Assembly: GCA_025451425.1 (NCBI GenBank)
Contig: JANWKK010000104.1
Coordinates: forward strand, 1 to 12,136
Source: Gemmatimonadaceae bacterium
Lineage (GTDB): Bacteria; Gemmatimonadota; Gemmatimonadetes; Gemmatimonadales; Gemmatimonadaceae
Length of the DNA: 12,136 nt
Direction of reading: 5' to 3'
Made by a program: the position numbers and the translations under genes. Positions 1 through 7,220 of this stretch are shown piece by piece. The notes under the pieces were generated by a model that worked only from the letters and a program-made list of their open reading frames with translations, was not told the DNA's origin and searched no databases. Each line of letters begins with the position of its first letter. Position 1 is the first letter of the stretch.

Positions 1-25
1 CTCGTCTGACTGCAACGCCGGGCAA

Positions 26-53
26 CAAAAAGGAGCCTGCAATACCAGGCTCC
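26..53 (-). terminator. Rho-independent terminator (distal), minus strand
   Basis: A perfect 8-bp inverted repeat (GGAGCCTG at 32-39, CAGGCTCC at 46-53) encloses a 6-nt loop. Read on the minus strand, the stem is followed at once by TTTTTGTTG (positions 31 down to 23), the classic stem plus U-tract form. Read on the plus strand, the stem is followed by AAGATG, so it would not work in that direction. It lies about 100 nt beyond another terminator that already ends the BNR-repeat gene, so it is either a back-up or ends a short independent transcript. Confidence 0.75.
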
Positions 54-135
54 AAGATGTATGGGAACTTGTCGTACACGAATGCACGCGTCGCACTTAG
101 TAATTTACGGGCGCTTTGGGAATGCGCAACCCCCC

Positions 136-191
136 AAAAATCGCAAAAAACAGCGGAGGGGGGATCCCGGTCTCATGACCGAGATCCCCCC
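136..191 (-). terminator. Strong hairpin terminator of the BNR-repeat gene
   Basis: The arms GGGGGGATC (158-166) and GATCCCCCC (183-191) pair perfectly. After one C/A mismatch, an inner 5-bp stem (CGGTC 168-172, GACCG 177-181) closes a TCAT loop. On the minus strand the hairpin is followed by a T6 run (145-150) and a T5 run (136-140). The T runs start about 7 nt past the stem, so the spacing is slightly loose for a textbook terminator. It begins about 40 nt after the TAG stop of the large secreted protein (231-233) and is the natural end of that transcript. Confidence 0.75.
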
Positions 192-230
192 ATCCCTCCA
201 TCCACACAGATGGCGGTCTACCGGACTTGC

Positions 231-3200
231 CTACGGGTTGCCGTCGTCATTCCCCTCTTCATTGAAGAAACCGCCGTTCGTGTCGTCATCCAGCCCAGGC
301 ATGCGCTGGACGTGGACGGTCTGACGCTCGACATGGCTTCCTACCGTCATGGTAACCAGATAGTCGCCGGTGCCTGCCATCGCGGCTGCACCACGTCCAC
401 CGCCGCCACGCCCGAATGACGGATAGCTGCTACCCGGGATCCGGACGAGTTGTGCAATCTCACGCATCTGCGTCGGGTCGATTGCCGGCTCGGCACCGCC
501 AGCACCGCCGCGACCACCGGCACGTCCCGCGCCGCGACGCGCCGCACCACTTGTGTCAGCCGCCGCGCCCTGGCCAGTACCTGCTGGGCGTGGCGCCGCG
601 GACTCACCCGGACGCTCGACGAATGCACCGGTCGCTTCCGGTCGCCCAAATCCGAACCCGCGTCCACCGCCGCCAGAGAGCATCTGCTCCTTGATTCGAC
701 CGAGTGTAGCCGCGTTTCCGCCTGCCTTCGTCATCGAGTCGATCACGAAGTCGATCCGTGCGATGTAGCGTACGCTGTCCCGATGCTGCGCCGGCGAGAG
801 CGGCGTTGGCGCTGAGCGCGTACGGAAATCCCAATAAACCCGATTGATCGCTGCACGCGAAGGACGTGCCCCGTTCACCGTAGCGAGCGTATCGCCCGCG
901 GCGTTCGTGACAGTGAACTTCACCGAATCGCGCACACCGGGTGCGACCCGATACGCGAATTCAGCGCCGTACGGAACACTGGTCCCTTCAAATACCTTGT
1001 GGCCGGTCTCCTGTCCCTCTACCGGCGGCTCTCCATACTGGAAGGCCGTGGACGGGGCGAAGAAGTGCGTATCCGTGCCGCGCGCCACTGCGTCCTTCAT
1101 CTGCTCGAGCGGGGCGATGTCCACGATCCAGATGCTGCGACCATGGGTGCCGGCGATCAGCTCGTGATCGCGAGGCTGAATCTTGAGATCGTATACCGGC
1201 ACCGTCGGCATTCCTGTCATGAAGCGCTGCCAGTGCGCACCGCGATCCAGCGACACGTACGCTGCAACATCGGTCCCAAGGAACAGAAGATCGCGGTTGA
1301 CTGGATCCTCGCGGATCACTCGTACCCAGTTCGGCGCATCGGTTGGGATGCCAGCCGACAGCGAACGGAATGTCTTGCCGTTATCAGTCGTGACGAAGAC
1401 GTATGGCGTGAAATCGTTCCGCTCGTGATTGTCGAATGTCACGTAGAACGTGGCAGAATCGAATGCCGACGGCTCGATCCGGCTGACGTCAGTGCCCTTC
1501 GGGACGCCGGCGAAACGGCCGGTGAGACTCTCCCATGTCGTGCCATCGTTGCGAGTCATCCATACGTTGCCATCATCAGTGCCGGCGTAAAGCAGGCCGG
1601 CGCGAATCGGCGACTCGGCGAGCGACGTTACGGTGCCGTAGGTCTCGGCGCCCGTCGCGTCAACGGTGATACCACCGGTCGTAACGGTACTGATCCTGAT
1701 CTTGGTCGTATCCTTTGTCGAGAGATCCGGCGAAATCGGGAACATGTGGTCGCCGCGATCCAGCGACTTGAGGACGCGATTGCCGCCCATGTAGATCGTC
1801 GACGAGGCGTGCGGCGATATGAAGTATGGCGCCTCCCAGTTGAAGCGCATGTCGTTTGCGACAGAATCATCGCGCTGCTGCGTGCGCAGCTCCGCGAGTC
1901 TCCGCTTCATCGCAGGTGTTTCCGGTTTCGTCGTGTCGCCGCGCGTTACTACGAGCGAGTCTTCGAATGCGAGATACTTATCGCGATATGATGGCTTGCG
2001 AATCTGACTGCGCGCGCCGGTCGCGAAGTTCATACGTCCGACACCGCCGCCCTGCGACTCCGCGTAGATGGTATTGGGGTCTGTCGGATCCTGCGCAGTG
2101 TAAAAGCCGTCGCCGCCGCCAACCACGAACCACATCGCGTTCGTGATCGAGCCGGACTTCCGGCGACTCGGGCCGCACCATGATCCGTTGTCCTGCAATC
2201 CACCGCAGACACGGTACGGAACTGCCATGTCATAACTCACGGCGTAGAACTGTGCGATCGGAAGCGTGTTTATGAAATCATAGTTGCCGCCACGATCCCA
2301 CGTCTGTGAAATACCGCCGTCGTCACCAACGACAAAGTGAGCGCCATCGTTCGGATCGATCCACATTGCATGGTGATCGACGTGAATCCCCTGAGTTGCA
2401 TTCCGAACAGTCTTTCCGCCGTCATCGGAGAAATTGACAGGGGTCGAAGACCAGTAGACGCGATTCGGATTCTGAGGATCAACGCGGACCTGCGAATAGT
2501 AGAATGGACGCTCGTCGTGATCGTTCATCTTGGTCCACGTCGCGCCAGCATCAGCGGAACGATACAGCCCGTTCTGAAGCTTCTGGCGCCCTTTCGTGCT
2601 CGTGCTCTTGACAGGATTCGGAAGCGAGTCGGCTTCGACGAGTGCGTACACGACCTTCGGATTGCTTGCGGCAATTGCGATGCCGATACGTCCTTTCATC
2701 GTTGCCGGAAAACCGCCGCCCTTTACCTCCTTCCAGGTAGCACCCGCGTCGGTCGTCTTCCACAACGCGCTGCCCGGTCCACCACTATTAAGGAAATACT
2801 GACCACGCACACGCTCCCAACTCGAAGCGTAAAGTGTGTTGTGATCGGACGGATCCATGGCAACATCGACGAAGCCGGCCTTGTCGCTGATGAACTTGCT
2901 CATTGTCCAGGTCGCTCCGCCATCCGTCGACTTGTAGAGACCGCGCTCCTTGTTCGGCCCCCATGCGTGACCGAGCGCAGCGACGTAGACAATGTTGGCG
3001 TCCCTGGGATCAACGACGATGCGGCCGATCTGCTCGGTCTCGCGAAGGCCACTGTACTTCCACGTATGTCCGCCGTCGGTGGACTTGTAGATACCGGCGC
3101 CGGGCGTGATGGAATTACGACTATTGGCCTCGCCGGTCCCCACGTACACGACGTTCGTGTCTGACGGCGCAATGGCGATGTCGCCGATAGAACTCACCGG

Positions 3201-3518
3201 TTCGTTCTGGAAGATCGCTTCGAACGTCGTTCCGGCATTCGTTGTCTTCCAGAGACCACCGGCAGCAGCTCCGACATAGTACGTCTTGGACGGCGATGGG
3301 ATTCCGGCTATGGCTGTTACGCGTCCGTCGACGTTCGCAGGTCCGATATTGCGCCACTTGAAACCGGCAAGCGAACCCGCGTCAAGCTCGGAAGCCGACG
3401 GTGCGGGCGACGTTGCGGCCGACGTTGCGGCCGACGTTGCTTGCGCCTGCATTGCAAGGGGCGCCGCGAGCGCCGCGGCAGTGAGCGGGAGAATCCGATG
3501 CCATCGTGAGAGATGCAT
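231..3518 (-). CDS. Secreted BNR/Asp-box repeat (VPS10/sortilin-like beta-propeller) protein
   Basis: This 1095-residue exported protein has a clear signal peptide: basic n-region SRWHR, a hydrophobic stretch at about 9-22, and cleavage likely after AQA near residue 27. The mature part is dominated by Asp-box motifs of the S/T-x-D-x-G-x-T-W type, for example near residues 90-99, 145-153, 195-204, 253-262 and 320-328, with more in the middle third (DNGKTF, NDGTTW, DRGAHW). These motifs cap blades of beta-propellers such as BNR and VPS10/sortilin repeats. Proteins like this are often labelled glycosyl hydrolase, but I see no catalytic residues supporting a sialidase or any other enzyme, so the substrate and role are unknown. 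A Gly/Arg/Ala-rich low-complexity linker covers residues 946-1017, followed by a short C-terminal domain and an acidic tail. Length is normal for such proteins. The start is fixed by the signal peptide, although no good Shine-Dalgarno precedes it. A hairpin terminator follows. Confidence 0.9.
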   Translation of the reverse strand: MHLSRWHRILPLTAAALAAPLAMQAQATSAATSAATSPAPSASELDAGSLAGFKWRNIGPANVDGRVTAIAGIPSPSKTYYVGAAAGGLWKTTNAGTTFEAIFQNEPVSSIGDIAIAPSDTNVVYVGTGEANSRNSITPGAGIYKSTDGGHTWKYSGLRETEQIGRIVVDPRDANIVYVAALGHAWGPNKERGLYKSTDGGATWTMSKFISDKAGFVDVAMDPSDHNTLYASSWERVRGQYFLNSGGPGSALWKTTDAGATWKEVKGGGFPATMKGRIGIAIAASNPKVVYALVEADSLPNPVKSTSTKGRQKLQNGLYRSADAGATWTKMNDHDERPFYYSQVRVDPQNPNRVYWSSTPVNFSDDGGKTVRNATQGIHVDHHAMWIDPNDGAHFVVGDDGGISQTWDRGGNYDFINTLPIAQFYAVSYDMAVPYRVCGGLQDNGSWCGPSRRKSGSITNAMWFVVGGGDGFYTAQDPTDPNTIYAESQGGGVGRMNFATGARSQIRKPSYRDKYLAFEDSLVVTRGDTTKPETPAMKRRLAELRTQQRDDSVANDMRFNWEAPYFISPHASSTIYMGGNRVLKSLDRGDHMFPISPDLSTKDTTKIRISTVTTGGITVDATGAETYGTVTSLAESPIRAGLLYAGTDDGNVWMTRNDGTTWESLTGRFAGVPKGTDVSRIEPSAFDSATFYVTFDNHERNDFTPYVFVTTDNGKTFRSLSAGIPTDAPNWVRVIREDPVNRDLLFLGTDVAAYVSLDRGAHWQRFMTGMPTVPVYDLKIQPRDHELIAGTHGRSIWIVDIAPLEQMKDAVARGTDTHFFAPSTAFQYGEPPVEGQETGHKVFEGTSVPYGAEFAYRVAPGVRDSVKFTVTNAAGDTLATVNGARPSRAAINRVYWDFRTRSAPTPLSPAQHRDSVRYIARIDFVIDSMTKAGGNAATLGRIKEQMLSGGGGRGFGFGRPEATGAFVERPGESAAPRPAGTGQGAAADTSGAARRGAGRAGGRGGAGGAEPAIDPTQMREIAQLVRIPGSSYPSFGRGGGGRGAAAMAGTGDYLVTMTVGSHVERQTVHVQRMPGLDDDTNGGFFNEEGNDDGNP
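3409..3440 (-). repeat. 12-bp tandem repeat coding TSAA in the mature N-terminus
   Basis: Two identical 12-bp units (GACGTTGCGGCC on the plus strand, 3409-3420 and 3421-3432) and a third partial unit (3433-3440) sit just after the predicted signal peptide cleavage site. They encode a repeated Thr-Ser-Ala-Ala linker in frame. The unit is a multiple of three, so copy-number change by slippage would alter only linker length. Confidence 0.8.
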
Positions 3519-3670
3519 TGTCCGTTCGGTTAGGAGGAATACCGCAGGGTCAGCCGGACCGGCCTACTGGCCGGCCTCCGCTTTGCCCGTCAGCGAAAGT
3601 ACGGGACTCCGGGCCAATCTGCTGCAAAGTCGATGGACACCCTACGGGCCGTGCGGTCGGACCAGTCCGA
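3519..3670 (-). other. Structured spacer/leader between kinase gene and BNR-repeat gene
   Basis: This gap separates the kinase stop from the start of the secreted-protein gene. Read on the minus strand it holds a 7-bp hairpin with one G-T wobble at the kinase stop (3654-3671, loop CTGG), a 6-bp perfect hairpin (CCGGCC 3559-3564, GGCCGG 3569-3574, loop AGTA), and a set of interleaved pairings at 3577-3605 that could form an H-type pseudoknot. I found no -35/-10 pair worth naming and no T-tract, so neither a promoter nor a terminator is demonstrated. No recognised riboswitch consensus fits. Just upstream of the ATG the mRNA carries CCTCCT (3532-3537), the reverse of a ribosome binding site, and no real Shine-Dalgarno. 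Confidence 0.4.
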
Positions 3671-5965
3671 TCAGACGACCTCGGCAGCCGCGCCGGATCG
3701 ATCGAGGGTACTCCTTACGGCCAGCGCCAGATCGTCCCGGGTGAACGGCTTCTCTACGAGTGCGATTCCCAACTCGGAGACGCGGTGTTGGAGCATCATG
3801 TCCTCGGTGTATCCGGACATGAACAGTACCCGAAGCCAGGGATAGACTGGTAGCAGGCGCTCGACCAGCTCTCTCCCGCTCATTCCCGGCATTACGACGT
3901 CGGTGAGCACAAGGTCGACTCTCGACGGCGCGGACGCGAGCAGCCGGATCGCCTCCTCTCCATCGGCGGCATCGAGCACGGTGTAGCCACGGGACTCGAG
4001 AATCCGACGCGTCAGGCGACGCAGGGGCTCCTCATCTTCCACGACCAGAACCGTCTCGTATCCGCGAGCCGAATCCGACGCGACCGACTCGGCGGGTGCG
4101 GCAACGACGCTCTCGTCGATGCGCGGGAATTTCAACCGGAATTCAGTGCCTGAACCGACTTTGCTTTCAACGACGATGTCGCCGCCGCTCGCCTTGACGA
4201 TACCATACACCGTGGAGAGACCGAGCCCCGTCCCCTTTCCCTTTTCCTTTGTCGTGAAGAACGGCTCGAAGATTCTCGCCTTCGCCTGCTCGTCAATTCC
4301 GACACCGGAATCCGCGACACCGAGCGTGACGCATTCGGCTGCGGTTAGCGATGGATCATCCGGTTCGCTCCGTTCGATACCAGTGGATAGGCGCACCGTC
4401 CCGCCACCCGGCATCGCATCGCGAGCATTCACAACGAGATTGACCACTACCTGCTCGAGCTGGCCACGATCCAGCTTGACCATGCCAACGTCGTCCGCGT
4501 ATTCCGTGATGAGTCGGGTATCCTCGCCAATCAGCCGGCGAAGCATCGTCTCCATTTCCCGTACGACTGCATTGAGATCGAGCAGCTGCGGCTGTACCAG
4601 TTGACGTCTGCTGAACGCCAACAACTGGCGGGTCAACGAAGCTGCGCGGCTCGTAGCGGCCTTGATCTCTTTCACGTCTGCCGACAACGACGTCGGATGA
4701 TCACGCAGATCATGGAGCAGGAAATCGCTGGAAGCGCCGATCACGGTCAGAAGATTGTTGAAATCGTGCGCAATTCCGCCAGCGAGCCGGCCAACCGCCT
4801 CCATCTTTTGCGCCTGGCGAAATTCTTCTTCGAACTGGCGTTGACGCGTCACGTCGCGCAGAACCGCGGTGAACAATCCATCTTTTCCAGTTCGCGCGTA
4901 CGCCATGGAGATCTCGACCGGTACTTCGTTACTGTCCGGTCGTACCACAAGCGTATCCCAGACTTCGGGGCTTGCGGCCCCAAGATGCGCGGATCGCCGC
5001 GCGGAAAGCATCCGCTCCTCGAACGCCGTGACGCTTCGACCGGCGACGACGGTCAGAACATGCGCGCCGGGAATCATCATTTCGTCAAGACCAAATAGAC
5101 GATGCGCTGCCGCATTGAAATAAACGATTCGTCCCTCGTCATCGAACGAGGCCACAGCGTCAGTGGCGGAGCCGAGGATTCCCGCAAGCCGCGTCTCGCT
5201 CCGTTCGGCTTCGACCGTCTGTCGCAACATTTCGCGCGTCGCATTTTCGAGTTCGCGATTCGTCGCCGTCAATTCCCTCGCCTGGAACTGGAGCTGTAGC
5301 GCCTGATTCTCCATCTCTTCGGTCATGCGTCGTTGCGCGCGCACGTTGCGTGCGTGCATGGCGTTGACGAACAGTGCGAGCAGGACAGCGAATATCGCAG
5401 TGAGCGCCGCGGCAAGTGCGAGGATGCTCCGGCGTGCACGAGCGGAAGCATCCACGCCCGCGCCGGCTCGCTCCACTCCCGCGGCGATCGACGTCAGGAG
5501 TTGATCGATCTTCTGGTCGGATTCGTTTGCGCGTTGCGAAACGATGATGTCCCTGCCCGCTTTTGCGTCGGGGAGGCGCGGCATGTGCACGATCCCGTCA
5601 AGCTCGGCGAGTCTGAGGTGCACGAAATATCCGAGCGAATCGACACGCGGCTCGACGCCAGCGAACGGCGTCGCGATCTCACGAAGGTTAGACAGCGCGT
5701 GTTGCGCATCGGCGGCCGCCGCCGTGTAGGCCGCCACGTATTCAGCATCACCGGTGGCAACCAGATCTCGCTCCGCCACATTGGCGTCTCGCATCCGGTC
5801 ACCTACAGTGCGCACCGCATCCATTACGCTGAGCGCACGCCGGGAGCGCGCGGTAGTCGTAGTCGCCTGGTCGAAGCTATGGAATGCAAGCCAGCCGATG
5901 CCGCAAACCATCAGCGCCGATAAATATGCGGCTACGACATTCGACCGCAGGGACAAGCGGAGCAT
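3671..5965 (-). CDS. Membrane-bound hybrid sensor histidine kinase (CHASE3-PAS-HisKA-HATPase-REC)
   Basis: This 764-residue kinase reads an extracytoplasmic or membrane signal and passes phosphate from its His to an internal receiver. TM1 is at about 8-28. A periplasmic all-helical sensor at about 35-175 carries the CHASE3 signature (ERDLVATGDAEYVAAY). TM2 is at about 180-202, followed by a coiled coil at 205-258. A PAS domain spans about 259-375 (DAVASFDDEGRIVYFNAAA). The HisKA domain has phosphoacceptor His400 in GGIAHDFNNLL. The ATPase domain has the N-box NLVVNARDAM (509-518), G1 DSGVGI (552-557), an F-box around 566-570 and G2 GTGLGL (578-583). The receiver spans about 637-755, with acidic pocket Glu643/Asp644, phospho-acceptor Asp689, Ser717 and Lys739. 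All key residues are present, so it should be active. No separate response regulator gene adjoins it, so its output partner is unknown. It follows the uppS-like gene by 67 nt and could share its transcript. No Shine-Dalgarno precedes the ATG, but TM1 begins right after it and supports this start. Confidence 0.92.
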   Translation of the reverse strand: MLRLSLRSNVVAAYLSALMVCGIGWLAFHSFDQATTTTARSRRALSVMDAVRTVGDRMRDANVAERDLVATGDAEYVAAYTAAAADAQHALSNLREIATPFAGVEPRVDSLGYFVHLRLAELDGIVHMPRLPDAKAGRDIIVSQRANESDQKIDQLLTSIAAGVERAGAGVDASARARRSILALAAALTAIFAVLLALFVNAMHARNVRAQRRMTEEMENQALQLQFQARELTATNRELENATREMLRQTVEAERSETRLAGILGSATDAVASFDDEGRIVYFNAAAHRLFGLDEMMIPGAHVLTVVAGRSVTAFEERMLSARRSAHLGAASPEVWDTLVVRPDSNEVPVEISMAYARTGKDGLFTAVLRDVTRQRQFEEEFRQAQKMEAVGRLAGGIAHDFNNLLTVIGASSDFLLHDLRDHPTSLSADVKEIKAATSRAASLTRQLLAFSRRQLVQPQLLDLNAVVREMETMLRRLIGEDTRLITEYADDVGMVKLDRGQLEQVVVNLVVNARDAMPGGGTVRLSTGIERSEPDDPSLTAAECVTLGVADSGVGIDEQAKARIFEPFFTTKEKGKGTGLGLSTVYGIVKASGGDIVVESKVGSGTEFRLKFPRIDESVVAAPAESVASDSARGYETVLVVEDEEPLRRLTRRILESRGYTVLDAADGEEAIRLLASAPSRVDLVLTDVVMPGMSGRELVERLLPVYPWLRVLFMSGYTEDMMLQHRVSELGIALVEKPFTRDDLALAVRSTLDRSGAAAEVV

Positions 5966-5985
5966 GAAAGTGATCTTAGCGCGTC
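5966..5985 (-). promoter_or_regulatory. Possible -10 element giving a leaderless kinase mRNA
   Basis: On the minus strand the kinase ATG is preceded by TAAGAT (5978-5973) and then 7 nt (CACTTTC), with no purine-rich ribosome binding site. That spacing matches the -10 to ATG distance of leaderless genes in several bacterial phyla. There is no recognisable -35. The match is weak (4 of 6 to TATAAT) and could be chance. Confidence 0.25.
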
Positions 5986-6032
5986 ACGCGCGATCCTGCT
6001 ACCGCCTTGCGCATGAGGGTTTCGTTAGATGT

Positions 6033-6803
6033 TTACCCTGCTGCGGCCACCGTCTCCTGCACGCCTCCGAAACGTCGGTCGCGAGCATGAAAGTCGCGCA
6101 CCGCCGCAAGAAGATCTGCTGGCGAAAATTCCGGCCACATGCGGTCGGTGAAGTAGAGTTCGGCGTACGCGCATTCCCAGAGCAGGAAATCGCTGAGCCG
6201 TTGCTCACCCCCAGTGCGAATGAGCAGATCCACGTCCCTGACCGGGCCGGCATGCGTCGCCTCGTTCATTGCTCTCACGAAAGTATCGCGCGTGAGCGGC
6301 CGACCGCCGCACTGCTCCGCGGCCATTAACATCGCGTCGCGGGCCGAATAGTCCAGCGCGATACGGAGCTCGAGGCGCAGTCCACCGCGCGTCGTCTCCT
6401 CCGCCGTTTCGGCTGTTCGACGTAGTTCCGCGGGGATCCTGTCTCTCCGACCGATGATCCTCATGCGCACACCGTTCTGGACGCAGCGATCCATTTCGGA
6501 GAGCAGGTAGCGTCTGAAGAGCCGCATCAGCATGCTCACCTCACGCGTCGGTCGCTTCCAGTTGTCCGCTGAGAACGCGTAGAGCGTGAGAGTCCCGATG
6601 CCGGCATCTTCCGCACTCTCGACGATCGTTCGAACCACTCGCGCGCCGACGACATGTCCGGAGGTACGCGGGCGTCCGCGTGCGGTGGCCCAGCGCCCGT
6701 TTCCGTCCATGATTATTGCTACGTGCAGCTTGCTGTCGACGATGTTATTTGCGCGGGTGTCGGTCGACGCACCGGCGCAATCGGAGTTTATGTGAGAGCG
6801 CAC
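6033..6803 (-). CDS. uppS: Undecaprenyl-diphosphate synthase family cis-prenyltransferase
   Basis: This 256-residue enzyme belongs to the UppS/cis-prenyltransferase family, which condenses isopentenyl diphosphate onto farnesyl diphosphate to make the C55 lipid carrier for peptidoglycan and other cell-wall polymers. The hallmark IIMDGNGRWA is at 30-39 with catalytic Asp33. TLYAFSADNW is at 72-82, and the C-terminal DLLIRTGGEQRLSDFLLWE block is at 192-210 with Arg196, Arg202, Ser204 and, further on, Glu215 (AYAELYF). Length matches the family (about 250). Some conserved spots differ: the usual NYGGR motif reads DYSAR (151-155) and RTSGE reads RTGGE. This may therefore be a second, specialised copy rather than the housekeeping one, which in many genomes sits beside cdsA and dxr and does so nowhere here. 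The start is GTG, 3 nt after the regulator's TAG, with only a weak GGGAA upstream, so translational coupling is likely. Confidence 0.85.
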   Translation of the reverse strand: MRSHINSDCAGASTDTRANNIVDSKLHVAIIMDGNGRWATARGRPRTSGHVVGARVVRTIVESAEDAGIGTLTLYAFSADNWKRPTREVSMLMRLFRRYLLSEMDRCVQNGVRMRIIGRRDRIPAELRRTAETAEETTRGGLRLELRIALDYSARDAMLMAAEQCGGRPLTRDTFVRAMNEATHAGPVRDVDLLIRTGGEQRLSDFLLWECAYAELYFTDRMWPEFSPADLLAAVRDFHARDRRFGGVQETVAAAG

Positions 6804-6806
6804 GGG

Positions 6807-7220
6807 CTATCGTTCCCGAGTGGCGCGGATCAGTGCTTCCATGTGGTCCAGATATCGCGCGAGCGCGGCTCGCCCGGTTGGAGTCAGAGAGTATTGCGTG
6901 TGCGGTACACGACCTTCGAACGTCTTGGTGCAGGTGATGTAGTCGGCGTCTTCGAGTTTCCGCGCGTGTACGCTGAGATTCCCGTCGGTCGTCCGCATCA
7001 GAGTCTTGAGCTCGTTGAAGCTCAGCACGTCGTTTACAGCGAGCGCACTCACGATGCCGAGACGCAAGCGTTCGTGAATCAGACGATCGAACGCAGCCGG
7101 AATGGGATCGACTGCGCGACCGTTCACCGGCGCGAGTGGCGCCGGCGAGATACGACCGGTTGCGGCCTGCGCATCCGCCTGCGTGCGCGCCTTGGAGCCT
7201 GCGCGGCCTGTCTTAGCCAC
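6807..7220 (-). CDS. Winged-helix (HTH_34/MarR-ArsR-like) transcriptional regulator
   Basis: This is a 137-residue DNA-binding regulator. A basic, Ala-rich tail (1-40) precedes a winged helix at about 52-132. LRLGIVSALAV opens the domain, the recognition helix region is TTDGNLSVHARKLEDADYI (77-95), and the wing is TKTFEGRVPHTQYSLT. This pattern is typical of the HTH_34 family of small regulators lacking a ligand domain. I set the start at GTG 7220 rather than the upstream ATG at 7274, because GGAGG (7225-7229) lies 4 nt before the GTG and the extra 18 residues look unlike the family. This start overlaps the 3' end of the membrane-protein gene by 8 bp, so the two are translationally coupled. 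Its likely targets are its own operon, through the dyad at 7816-7831, but no target is proven. Confidence 0.88.
   Translation of the reverse strand: MAKTGRAGSKARTQADAQAATGRISPAPLAPVNGRAVDPIPAAFDRLIHERLRLGIVSALAVNDVLSFNELKTLMRTTDGNLSVHARKLEDADYITCTKTFEGRVPHTQYSLTPTGRAALARYLDHMEALIRATRER

Noticed and set aside
54..135. Possible tRNA in the roughly 80-nt interval between the two left-edge terminators
   Set aside because: Neither strand shows a T-arm GTTC-type motif, a paired 7-bp acceptor stem or an anticodon arm.
999..1991. 330-codon open frame on the plus strand
   Set aside because: It lies fully antisense to the BNR-repeat gene. The translation is Arg-rich with no domain pattern, and the minus-strand frame shows clear Asp boxes, so it is a codon-bias shadow.
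2337..3164. 275-codon open frame on the plus strand
   Set aside because: It is also antisense to the BNR-repeat gene, has no recognisable motif or ribosome site, and its composition looks like reverse-complemented coding sequence.
3577..3605. Cyclic di-GMP (GEMM) riboswitch, suggested by GGGCAAAGC in the leader
   Set aside because: The rest of the conserved core (paired GGGCAAACC arm with GNRA loop and the receptor helix) is missing, so only a generic structured leader is claimed.
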